Positions 1 to 5,671 of a stretch of 6,797 nucleotides of DNA are shown here, piece after piece. This DNA is from an uncultured Planctomycetota bacterium. Its GTDB lineage: Bacteria > Planctomycetota > SZUA-567 > JAFGNG01. Positions within the stretch are counted from its first letter, which is position 1. Each line of letters opens with the position of its first letter. The stretch lies in the NCBI GenBank assembly GCA_947311175.1, contig CAMZKK010000253.1, positions 1-6,797 of the forward strand, in the 5' to 3' direction. A program made the position numbers and the translations under genes. The notes beneath the pieces are model-generated. The model made no database searches. It was not told the origin of the DNA and saw only the letters and a list, made by a program, of their open reading frames with translations.

Positions 1-576
1 ACCGGACGGCAATACTCTATCAACCGCACTTACAATCCCTTGCGTTACAGTATTAGATAAACCAAATGGATTACCAATTGCTAAAACCCATTGTCCAACC
101 TGAAGGGTTTTAGTGTCACCGATTTCAGCAACAACTATCTTTCCGAATTTTACCGTAATGGCAACTATTGCCAAATCTTCCGAAACATCACTCCTTACAA
201 CAATTGCCTTGTATTTTTTCCCTGAAGAAAGAGTAACTTGTAATTCGTCAGCATTGGCTATTACATGATTGTTTGTCAGAATAAAAACTCGACTACCATT
301 TTTTTTGATTATAACGCCTGATCCGGAACTTATTGATTCTTGGGTTTGCGGCCTAACATCTAATTGCCCGTAAAACTCCCAAAAGGGGCTACGCAGTAGC
401 ACCATTACTTGACGACGACTAATTGCACTTATATTAACAACGGAAGGTGTGACTTTTTTCGAAACATTAATCATTTCCGACTGAACCCTAAGTGCTTCAG
501 ACGAAATTAATAACCCTGTGTAAATAAAGATAATTATGACGGTGAAAAAACTGATTTTATAGCTCTGATTAAACAT
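1..576 (-). CDS. htrA: HtrA/Deg-family serine protease, N-terminal part (runs off left edge)
   Basis: Trypsin-like HtrA/DegP protease; this family degrades or refolds damaged proteins in the periplasm. The reading frame is open for 192 codons from the ATG at 574-576 to the window edge. Residues 8-24 are a hydrophobic segment (FFTVIIIFIYTGLL) that would be a signal peptide or N-terminal anchor. The protease core begins near residue 35 (VTPSVVNI) and continues through SSGSGVII (83-90), TNNHVI with the catalytic His at 104, DLAIV with the catalytic Asp at 134, and IGNPFGL (168-173) followed by TVTQGIVSAV. The catalytic Ser motif (GNSGGP) and any PDZ domains lie outside the window, so DegP, DegQ and DegS types cannot be told apart and the symbol is family-level only. 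The start is supported by a GGAG Shine-Dalgarno 9 bases upstream. It is transcribed away from the gene at 655. Family assignment is very secure from the order of motifs. Confidence 0.95.
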   Translation of the reverse strand, partial: MFNQSYKISFFTVIIIFIYTGLLISSEALRVQSEMINVSKKVTPSVVNISAISRRQVMVLLRSPFWEFYGQLDVRPQTQESISSGSGVIIKKNGSRVFILTNNHVIANADELQVTLSSGKKYKAIVVRSDVSEDLAIVAITVKFGKIVVAEIGDTKTLQVGQWVLAIGNPFGLSNTVTQGIVSAVDRVLPSG

Positions 577-583
577 CTATTTT

Positions 584-587
584 CTCC
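584..587 (-). promoter_or_regulatory. Shine-Dalgarno of the htrA-like gene
   Basis: Reading the minus strand, GGAG lies 7 bases before the ATG at 576, within TTGGAGAAAATAG. This fixes the protease start at 576 and places the hydrophobic segment at the N-terminus, as expected for an exported protein. Confidence 0.75.
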
Positions 588-594
588 AAAAGAG

Positions 595-624
595 TTGACT
601 TTGTCGATACGTTACTAGTATTAT
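595..624 (+). promoter_or_regulatory. Sigma70-type promoter for the exported protein/methyltransferase unit
   Basis: TTGACT (595-600) and TATTAT (619-624) are separated by 18 bp, each one base from consensus. Transcription would start near 631, giving a leader of about 24 bases before the ATG at 655. The -10 overlaps the minus-strand -10 of the protease promoter. Predicted by pattern only. Confidence 0.65.
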
Positions 625-648
625 ATTAAAAACATTAGGATTAAACAA
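620..648 (-). promoter_or_regulatory. Sigma70-type promoter for the htrA-like gene
   Basis: On the minus strand a perfect TATAAT (625-620) lies 17 bp downstream of TTGTTT (648-643), a weak -35 with three of six matches. The start point would be near 613, giving a leader of about 37 bases. The -10 uses the same bases as the opposing plus-strand promoter. No heat-shock or extracytoplasmic-stress motif stands out. Confidence 0.5.
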
Positions 649-654
649 TCATTT

Positions 655-1251
655 ATGAAATATTTTTTACTCATCATATTTACAATAAGTATCCCGATAT
701 TGGCATTGTCTTTGCTTGATGCCGATGAATCTGCTAATTCTATGGTTGCAATTGATAAACTTTTCAAAAAAAGCTTATCAACAATCACCAAGCAATCAAA
801 TAATAAAAATCCTAAAAAAATATTAAGAAAAGCCATTATTCTGATGTCTGTATATAATAACCCTCAACGACCATTAATAATTAATAAACGGAAAGATTTA
901 GCAAAACATTTTTTAGTTGGAATTGCTATGGGTTTAAGGATAAATCAAGAGATATCAGAATCAATTGCAGAATATAAAGAACTTACAGATTCCGCAAAAG
1001 ATGGGAGTGGATTTGACTTTAATGACTTAGCTCACACTATTTATGGCATAAATTTTGCTAAAACCTGCGATAAATTTAATGAAGCACAAGCAGATAAGTT
1101 TATAAAAGATATTAATTCCGATAAATTTTCAATAACCGTATTTTGTCCAAAAAATAATTTTCCCCATCTATTGCCCGGAAAAATACCCTTGCCCAAAACA
1201 ATCAAAAAAATACGATTGAAAATAAAAAGACTAATTGAAAGTATATCTTAA
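655..1251 (+). CDS. Exported protein of unknown function, 198 aa
   Basis: I do not recognise this protein. It begins with a hydrophobic stretch (residues 3-21, YFLLIIFTISIPILALSLL) consistent with a signal peptide or uncleaved anchor, although the n-region has only one Lys. A possible cleavage region lies near residues 19-28. The rest is Lys/Ile/Asn-rich and looks largely helical. The most family-like segment is GSGFDFNDLAHTIYGINFA (117-135), whose Gly/Phe pattern and NDLA core look conserved rather than random. There are two Cys (138 and 164) and a basic C-terminal tail (181-192). A strong promoter lies upstream; the nearest Shine-Dalgarno-like sequence, TAGGA (636-640), is 14 bases from the ATG, which is rather far. 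The stop codon overlaps the methyltransferase start (TAATG), so the two are probably co-expressed. Real gene status rests on the signal segment, promoter and coupling; the function is unknown. Confidence 0.75.
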   Translation: MKYFLLIIFTISIPILALSLLDADESANSMVAIDKLFKKSLSTITKQSNNKNPKKILRKAIILMSVYNNPQRPLIINKRKDLAKHFLVGIAMGLRINQEISESIAEYKELTDSAKDGSGFDFNDLAHTIYGINFAKTCDKFNEAQADKFIKDINSDKFSITVFCPKNNFPHLLPGKIPLPKTIKKIRLKIKRLIESIS

Positions 1252-2018
1252 TGGAAAGACATGAATACAAAGTAATGTATGAAAAAGAAAATAATTTTTG
1301 GTGGTATAGAGGGATACATAGTCTTGTAATTGAAACTATTGATAGTTTGAGAATACCGCAAAAGAAAACAAACCTACTTGATGCCGGATGTGGAACCGGT
1401 AGATTGCTTGAGCTGGTTTCAAATAAATTTCAAAATGAAGTAAAAATAACCGGTATTGATTTTTCCGAAGATGCCATTGCTTTTTGCGAACAGCGAAATC
1501 TCAACAATATTAAAACAGGGTCAGTTACAGAATTACCGTTTGCTAATAATTCTTTTAATATCGTAACCTCGCTTGATGTGATTTATCATCAAGGAGTAAG
1601 TGATGATATTGTTGCTCTCAAAGAATTTAATAGAGTGCTTGCATCAAACGGTTATTTGATCCTAAATTTACCGGCTTACGAATTTATGAAAAGCAACCAT
1701 GACAAAGCAGTCCATACGGCACGAAGATACACAAGTAGGATGTTAAAGGAAAAACTTTGTATTGCCGGATTCAAGGTAAAAAAAATTAGCTATCGAAATT
1801 CTGTTCTCTTTCCGCTTGCATTGATAGTAAGGATGTATCAGAAGATTGTAACGAAAAAAAATCAAACGGAACAAAAGTCAGACCTTTCTACACCGCCACA
1901 AGTAATAAATTTATTGTTTGAAAAAATTTTAAAGATTGAGAATAGATTAATAAACAAAAACATCTCGCTCCCTTTTGGATTAAGTGTATTTTGTATTGCT
2001 GAAAAAGTGAATGAGTAA
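1251..2018 (+). CDS. Class I SAM-dependent methyltransferase, 255 aa
   Basis: Cytosolic Rossmann-fold methyltransferase of the Methyltransf_11 type. Motif I is LLDAGCGTG (42-50), the acidic residue after beta-2 is in ITGIDFS (D70), the motif before post-II is VTELPFANNSFNIV (92-105), and motif II is SLDVIYH (107-113). The N-terminal signature HEYKVMYEKENNFWWYRG (4-21) and the segment YEFMKSNHDKAVHTARRYT (143-161) are typical of a bacterial subfamily often found with glycosyltransferase and polyprenyl-linked glycan genes. The acceptor cannot be read from the sequence, and no glycan genes are visible nearby. After residue 180 there is a moderately hydrophobic, basic tail with no clear membrane segment. 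Translation probably depends on the upstream gene, because the ATG shares an A with its stop and only a weak Shine-Dalgarno (GAAAG) is present. A hairpin terminator overlaps the stop codon. Methyltransferase identity is secure; the substrate is not. Confidence 0.93.
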   Translation: MERHEYKVMYEKENNFWWYRGIHSLVIETIDSLRIPQKKTNLLDAGCGTGRLLELVSNKFQNEVKITGIDFSEDAIAFCEQRNLNNIKTGSVTELPFANNSFNIVTSLDVIYHQGVSDDIVALKEFNRVLASNGYLILNLPAYEFMKSNHDKAVHTARRYTSRMLKEKLCIAGFKVKKISYRNSVLFPLALIVRMYQKIVTKKNQTEQKSDLSTPPQVINLLFEKILKIENRLINKNISLPFGLSVFCIAEKVNE

Positions 2019-2045
2019 ACAGTAAAGCAAAACTCATTCATTTAT
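2005..2045. terminator. Probable intrinsic terminator between convergent genes
   Basis: A perfect 9-bp inverted repeat, TGAATGAGT (2008-2016) and ACTCATTCA (2032-2040), extends by a G.T and two A-T pairs to 12 bp around a 15-base loop. It overlaps the methyltransferase stop codon. On the plus strand TTTATTTT follows the stem; on the minus strand CTTTTTC follows it. It may therefore stop both the methyltransferase and cimA transcripts. The stem is AT-rich, so efficiency is uncertain. Confidence 0.6.
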
Positions 2046-2066
2046 TTTAAATTATTTCGCTGAAAT

Positions 2067-3641
2067 CTATTTCCTGTTTTTTTTCTTTTGTAATTTATAT
2101 TCTATGGCATCAACCAATGCAAGATAACTTGCTTCAATAATATTAGCACTTGCCCCAACGGTAGTCCAAACATCATTATGGTCGGCTGATTCAATAGTTA
2201 CTCTAACATGAGATTGAGATGCCTTAGATGCATCAACTATCACCACCTTATAATCTACCAATCTCAGTTCTTCAAGCACAGGATAGTGTGGAATAAGTGC
2301 TTTTCTTAATGCACTATTAAGAGCATCAACCGGTCCTTCCGTTCCGTCCGCAGCAGTATGCATTTTGACAGAGCCAACATTAATCTTTACCGTTGCCTCG
2401 CTTATCCTTTCTTCATTTTCTCGCACTTCAGAGATAACCCTAAATCCTTTTAATTCAAAATATGGTTTTAATTCACCAATAGTTCTTTTTACAAGAAGAT
2501 CAAAACTTGCATCTGCAGATTCAAAGACATATCCATCCTTTTCAAGTTCCATGATTCGCCCTAAGATTTTTTTCATAAATTCTGGTTTTTTAGACAAATC
2601 AATCTTACTCTTCGCAAGCAGATTGCTCTTGCCGCTAAGTTCAGAAATAAGGATTCGGCGTTCATTACCTACCTGTTCAGGTTTTATATGCTCATAAGTC
2701 ATTGAATTTCTAGCAATTGCAGAGACATGAATTCCTCCTTTGTGGGCAAATGCACTTTTACCGACAAAGGGCTGTCGATCTAAGATTGGCACATTGGCTA
2801 TCTCATAAACGGCACGACTTATTTCGGTTAAATGTTTAAGTGATTTTTTGCCAATGGATGATTTTTTCATTTTTAATTCCAACGACGGAATGACACTGGT
2901 TAAATCACAATTTCCACAGCGTTCGCCAATTCCATTGATTGTGCCTTGGACATGATTTGCCCCTGCCTCAACAGCCATGATTGCATTCGCAACAGCCATA
3001 TTGCTATCATTATGAGTATGGATGCCGATGTCAACATTTGGAAATTTTTCAACAACAACTTTGGTTATTTCTAAAATCTCAAACGGTAGGCATCCACCAT
3101 TAGTGTCACACAGAATAAGACATTTAGCCCCTGCCTTTTCTGCAGAGGATAGTGCCTGCAATGCATATTCAGGATTACTTTTATAGCCATCAAAGAAATG
3201 TTCCGCATCAAAAAATACCGATTCACATTTTTTTATAAGATATTTAATCGAAGAGCTAATCATCTCAAGATTTACTTCTAACGGCACCCTCAAGGCATCG
3301 GTTACATGAAAATCCCAACTTTTACCAAAAATTGTTATAATCGGAGCCTTGCTCTCAACCAACATCTTTAGATTTGGATCTTGAGATGGTTTGTTTTTTG
3401 CATGTCTGGTTGAACCAAATGCTGCAATTTTTGAATTTTTGAATTTTAATTTTTGGGCAGCTTTGAAAAACTCCATATCCTTTGGATTACTACCAGGCCA
3501 ACCACCTTCAATATATTTAATTCCGAAATAATCTAGCTCTTTAGCAATTTCAATCTTACCGGCAACACTAATAGACACCCCTTCTCCTTGAGTACCGTCA
3601 CGTAAAGTGGTATCGTATATTTCAATCTTTTTTGATGCCAT
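2067..3641 (-). CDS. cimA: (R)-citramalate synthase
   Basis: Condenses pyruvate with acetyl-CoA to (R)-citramalate, the first step of the threonine-independent route to 2-oxobutanoate and isoleucine; cytosolic. The 524 residues match the long CimA type. The N-terminal TIM barrel starts with DTTLRDGTQGEGVSIS (10-25; R14 and D15 catalytic/metal), followed by the metal-binding GIHTHND (His208, His210) and the NGIGERCGN signature (236-244). The GTQGEG variant, rather than GEQ.PG as in 2-isopropylmalate synthase, favours CimA. The C-terminal third is a LeuA-type allosteric domain, including VGSVKMHTAADGTEGPVDAL and VGASANIIEASYLALVDAIEY, so isoleucine feedback is likely. The start is placed at MASKK (3641) because GGAG lies 6 bases upstream; an in-frame ATG at 3653 (giving 528 aa) has no comparable site. 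It has its own strong promoter and stands alone, with no ilv or leu genes beside it. Confidence 0.95.
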   Translation of the reverse strand: MASKKIEIYDTTLRDGTQGEGVSISVAGKIEIAKELDYFGIKYIEGGWPGSNPKDMEFFKAAQKLKFKNSKIAAFGSTRHAKNKPSQDPNLKMLVESKAPIITIFGKSWDFHVTDALRVPLEVNLEMISSSIKYLIKKCESVFFDAEHFFDGYKSNPEYALQALSSAEKAGAKCLILCDTNGGCLPFEILEITKVVVEKFPNVDIGIHTHNDSNMAVANAIMAVEAGANHVQGTINGIGERCGNCDLTSVIPSLELKMKKSSIGKKSLKHLTEISRAVYEIANVPILDRQPFVGKSAFAHKGGIHVSAIARNSMTYEHIKPEQVGNERRILISELSGKSNLLAKSKIDLSKKPEFMKKILGRIMELEKDGYVFESADASFDLLVKRTIGELKPYFELKGFRVISEVRENEERISEATVKINVGSVKMHTAADGTEGPVDALNSALRKALIPHYPVLEELRLVDYKVVIVDASKASQSHVRVTIESADHNDVWTTVGASANIIEASYLALVDAIEYKLQKKKNRK

Positions 3642-3647
3642 TGTTTT

Positions 3648-3651
3648 CTCC
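3648..3651 (-). promoter_or_regulatory. Shine-Dalgarno deciding the cimA start
   Basis: On the minus strand GGAG (3651-3648) is followed by AAAACA and the ATG at 3641. This GGAG overlaps the alternative upstream ATG at 3653 (ATGGAG), so it can only serve the downstream start. Before the upstream ATG there is only AATTAAGC, with no purine-rich site. This supports a 524-residue protein over the longer version. Confidence 0.7.
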
Positions 3652-3684
3652 ATGCTTAATTTTAATTATTAAATATCAAATCGG

Positions 3685-3712
3685 ATTATATTTTTATGAT
3701 TGATAGCGTCAA
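3685..3712 (-). promoter_or_regulatory. Sigma70-type promoter of cimA
   Basis: On the minus strand TTGACG (3712-3707, five of six) and a perfect TATAAT (3690-3685) are separated by 16 bp. The start point would be near 3678, giving a leader of about 37 bases to the ATG at 3641. That leader is too short for a T-box or a leader-peptide attenuator, so feedback on the enzyme itself is the more likely control. Confidence 0.7.
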
Positions 3713-3731
3713 GAATTAAACTTGGGGAAAT

Positions 3732-3790
3732 AAGGATGTGGGACACGCAAAGAAGCTTTGCATTTCCCACATTCTTTTTACTGTTTTTTT
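3732..3790 (+). terminator. Long hairpin followed by T-tracts, terminator-like, with no upstream gene
   Basis: Outer stem 3732-3743 pairs with 3765-3776 (12 bp with one G.T, core ATGTGGGA/TCCCACAT). An inner stem GCAAAG (3747-3752) pairs with CTTTGC (3756-3761) around a 3-base loop, and the two stems are joined by a 3x3 internal loop. Downstream lie CTTTTTACTG and a run of seven T on the plus strand. On the minus strand no T-run follows, so it points right. No plus-strand gene ends before it, because cimA is divergent. It could end a small RNA or antisense transcript, attenuate a longer leader of the 3D-domain gene, or be a leftover of rearrangement. Confidence 0.6.
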
Positions 3791-3793
3791 AAG

Positions 3794-3822
3794 TTGCTTT
3801 TTTTGAAAATTCAATTTATAGT
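3794..3822 (+). promoter_or_regulatory. Probable promoter of the 3D-domain protein gene
   Basis: TTGCTT (3794-3799, three of six) and TATAGT (3817-3822, five of six) are 17 bp apart, predicting a start near 3829 and a leader of about 23 bases before the ATG at 3852. It lies just after the hairpin and T-tracts, so transcripts from here would not contain the hairpin. The match is moderate in an AT-rich setting, so chance is possible. Confidence 0.4.
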
Positions 3823-3851
3823 AATACCGATAATTACTTTCTGGAAAATCA

Positions 3852-4508
3852 ATGAACATTACTAAATCAATCATAACGATAACCTTTACTTTACTCTTTG
3901 CCCTCTGGTTGATTACTGAGAGCAATGATGATAATTTATCTGAATCTAACAATCAGAATGTAACTACGAAAAAGGTAAATGAGGAGGCAGAGCCAACAAT
4001 GCTTCTTTCTATCCGTAAGGTTTCTAAAATAAAATCTGATAAACCGCTGAGTAAAACAGAGTTAATTAATAAAATTTTACCCATCAAAACCATGCTTATT
4101 GAAACAATTCCTAACAAGACTGTAATTGCGGTAAAAACAAAGACACTGGTAAAGAAGAAACCAAAGATAAAAAAGCTTAAAAATTATACGGTAATCAAGG
4201 CAACAGTGACTGCATATTGCCCCTGCTGGCGTTGTTGTGGCAAATTTGCAAATGGATTAACCTCAACTCGAACCAGTGCATGGCATAAGGGGATTGCAAG
4301 CGATCCAACAATTATTCCTTACGGTACAAAGATTTTTATTCCCGGCTATGGGGTCGCAAAAGTTGATGATACCGGCATTGCAATGCGTAATAGCTGGAGA
4401 CATCACGGAATAATTCACCTTGACATAAGATTCAAGTACCATTGGCAGGCAAGACAATGGGGCAGCAAGCTTATGACGTTGAAAATTCAACGACCATCTA
4501 ATAAATAA
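3852..4508 (+). CDS. Membrane-anchored 3D-domain protein with cysteine-rich motif, 218 aa
   Basis: Envelope protein with a C-terminal 3D domain, the small double-psi beta-barrel named for three conserved Asp and found in cell-wall proteins such as resuscitation factors, the YabE/YocH group and MltA-like lytic transglycosylases. Residues 6-21 form a hydrophobic signal peptide or anchor. Residues 25-110 are a low-complexity spacer, acidic/Asn-rich at first and then strongly Lys-rich (KTKTLVKKKPKIKKLK, 96-110). The domain runs from about 115 to 212: ATVTAYCPC, ASDP (D151), YGTKIFIPGYGVAKVDDTG (D172, D173), IHLDIRF (D191) and QARQWG. The expected Asp residues are present. The motif CPCWRCCG (C123, C125, C128, C129) may bind metal or form disulfides. 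No LysM or G5 domain is seen. A TGGAAA Shine-Dalgarno lies 6-10 bases upstream. The methyltransferase gene follows after 9 bp. A peptidoglycan-directed role is an inference. Confidence 0.88.
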   Translation: MNITKSIITITFTLLFALWLITESNDDNLSESNNQNVTTKKVNEEAEPTMLLSIRKVSKIKSDKPLSKTELINKILPIKTMLIETIPNKTVIAVKTKTLVKKKPKIKKLKNYTVIKATVTAYCPCWRCCGKFANGLTSTRTSAWHKGIASDPTIIPYGTKIFIPGYGVAKVDDTGIAMRNSWRHHGIIHLDIRFKYHWQARQWGSKLMTLKIQRPSNK

Positions 4509-4517
4509 TACAATTCT

Positions 4518-5381
4518 ATGAATGGCAAGAAAATATCCTCGCATTCTGACTATCAATTACTTGATTGTGGAAATCTAAAACGGTTAGAGCAGGTTGGAAA
4601 CTACAAAATTATTAGAAATGCCCTACAAGCAGAATGGAAAGTGGCAAATCCAAATATTTGGCATAATCCTGACGCTATATTCAATAATATCGGTAAACAC
4701 AATGGAGTTTGGAATAAATCACATATTTTTCCAAATGAATGGAAAATAAAATTTGATAGCATAACTACTGAACTACGACTTACTGCTTCCGGACAGATTG
4801 GAATATTTCCTGAGCAGATTAGCAATTGGATGTGGCTAAAAGATATTATAAATACCGCTAATAGACCATTAAAAATCCTCAACGGTTTTGCTTATACCGG
4901 AATGGCTTCAATCTTTGCCGCATCTTCCGGGATAGACACCAAAGTTTGCCATCTTGATAGCTCAAAGAGTGCTGTTAATTGGGCAAAGAAGAATGCATCT
5001 CTAAATAACCTCAGCAACAATTCTATTCGCTGGATGACGGAAGATGTTTTGAAATATATGCAGAGAGAGATAAATAGAGGGAAAAAATACGATGGGATAA
5101 TTCTTGACCCCCCTGCCTTTGGCAGAGGCCCTAAGGGTGAGAAATGGAAATTGACTTCCGACATAAAAAAATTAATGAATATTACGAAACAACTTTTGAG
5201 TAAAAATCCACTTTTTGTGTTGTTATCCTGCCATGCCCCTGAAATAACTACCAAGGATTTAGAGCATTATTTGAAAGAGCTTAATTTAAAAGAAACTTTT
5301 ATTATAGAATCAGGTGAATTAAATATTCCATCAGAAAATAAGAATTCTCTTCCAGCAGGGATTTTTGCCAAGATTTATTGA
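4518..5381 (+). CDS. Class I SAM-dependent methyltransferase, RlmI/RlmK-like, 287 aa
   Basis: Predicted RNA-type methyltransferase of the Methyltrans_SAM (COG1092-like) group, cytosolic. It opens with a subfamily signature, DYQLLDCGNLKRLEQVGNYKIIR (11-33), followed by IGIFPEQISNWMWL (94-107). Motif I is ILNGFAYTG (120-128), the SAM-ribose region is HLDSSKSAVNWAKKNA (145-160), and motif IV is LDPPAFGRGPKGEKW (196-210), followed by SCHAPE (237-242). The DPPAFG motif and the NxFAYTG variant tie it to the RlmI and RlmKL fold, but the PUA domain of RlmI is absent and the length suits the stand-alone subfamily. Whether the substrate is rRNA or something else cannot be read here. It starts 9 bp after the 3D-domain gene with no clear Shine-Dalgarno, suggesting it depends on that upstream gene for translation. 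Its 3' end overlaps the PilZ gene by 7 bp tail-to-tail. Confidence 0.9.
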   Translation: MNGKKISSHSDYQLLDCGNLKRLEQVGNYKIIRNALQAEWKVANPNIWHNPDAIFNNIGKHNGVWNKSHIFPNEWKIKFDSITTELRLTASGQIGIFPEQISNWMWLKDIINTANRPLKILNGFAYTGMASIFAASSGIDTKVCHLDSSKSAVNWAKKNASLNNLSNNSIRWMTEDVLKYMQREINRGKKYDGIILDPPAFGRGPKGEKWKLTSDIKKLMNITKQLLSKNPLFVLLSCHAPEITTKDLEHYLKELNLKETFIIESGELNIPSENKNSLPAGIFAKIY

Positions 5382-5671
5382 ATAAACTCTATTCTCACCG
5401 AGTAGCCATTATATAGATTTTTACATTCAAGAATTATTCCACAAATAACTTTGTTATCAATTGTCATCTCTAGTTTCTTTCCAAGCTCTACCATGACAGG
5501 AGAGACAAAACGAACTCCTCCTTCAGAAAAATTCATAATTTGAGCTCGGATTAAATCATTTTTATCTCCATACCTAAAGTCAAGGTGTCCGTGTTTCTTA
5601 ACCCTAACGCTGGCACGACGATCTTCGTAGCTATTAATTTTAGAATTGTCTTTTTGATGGTTATTAGTCAT
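5375..5671 (-). CDS. Small PilZ-domain protein, probable cyclic-di-GMP binder, 98 aa
   Basis: Single-domain PilZ protein. The two c-di-GMP-binding signatures are present: RASVR (R19-R23, the RxxxR motif, preceded by DR) and NFSEGG (N47, S49, G52, the [D/N]xSxxG motif). The beta strands HLDFRY, RAQIMNF, GVRFVS, LEMTI, VICGIILEC and YSVRIEFI fit the small PilZ barrel, and nothing else is fused to it. Such stand-alone proteins act as adaptors that pass the second-messenger signal to a partner, here unknown. The ATG shares a base with the kdsB stop (TAATG) and is preceded by GAGG inside the kdsB end, so it is the last gene of the recJ-kdsB unit and likely translationally coupled. The stop lies within the 3' end of the convergent methyltransferase gene. 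The domain call is secure; ligand binding is inferred from the motifs. Confidence 0.9.
   Translation of the reverse strand: MTNNHQKDNSKINSYEDRRASVRVKKHGHLDFRYGDKNDLIRAQIMNFSEGGVRFVSPVMVELGKKLEMTIDNKVICGIILECKNLYNGYSVRIEFIQ

Noticed and set aside
621..836. Minus-strand 71-codon open frame
   Set aside because: It is antisense to the exported-protein gene and the promoter region, and has no ribosome site or recognisable motif.
2365..2697. Plus-strand 110-codon open frame inside cimA
   Set aside because: It is antisense to the conserved C-terminal half of CimA; its Ser/Arg/Leu-rich composition is typical of a shadow frame.
3641..3678. T-box, riboswitch or leader-peptide attenuator for cimA
   Set aside because: The predicted leader is only about 37 bases and holds no hairpin or short open frame with Ile codons.
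3716..3952. Minus-strand 78-codon open frame across the cimA/3D-gene interval
   Set aside because: It overlaps the 3D-gene start and the hairpin, has no domain signature, and its translation contains the stem sequence rather than a protein motif.
4263..5254. Three minus-strand open frames (4263-4556, 4601-4882, 4892-5254)
   Set aside because: They are antisense to the 3D-domain and methyltransferase genes, both of which carry clear family motifs; the Cys/Leu/Phe-rich translations are shadows.
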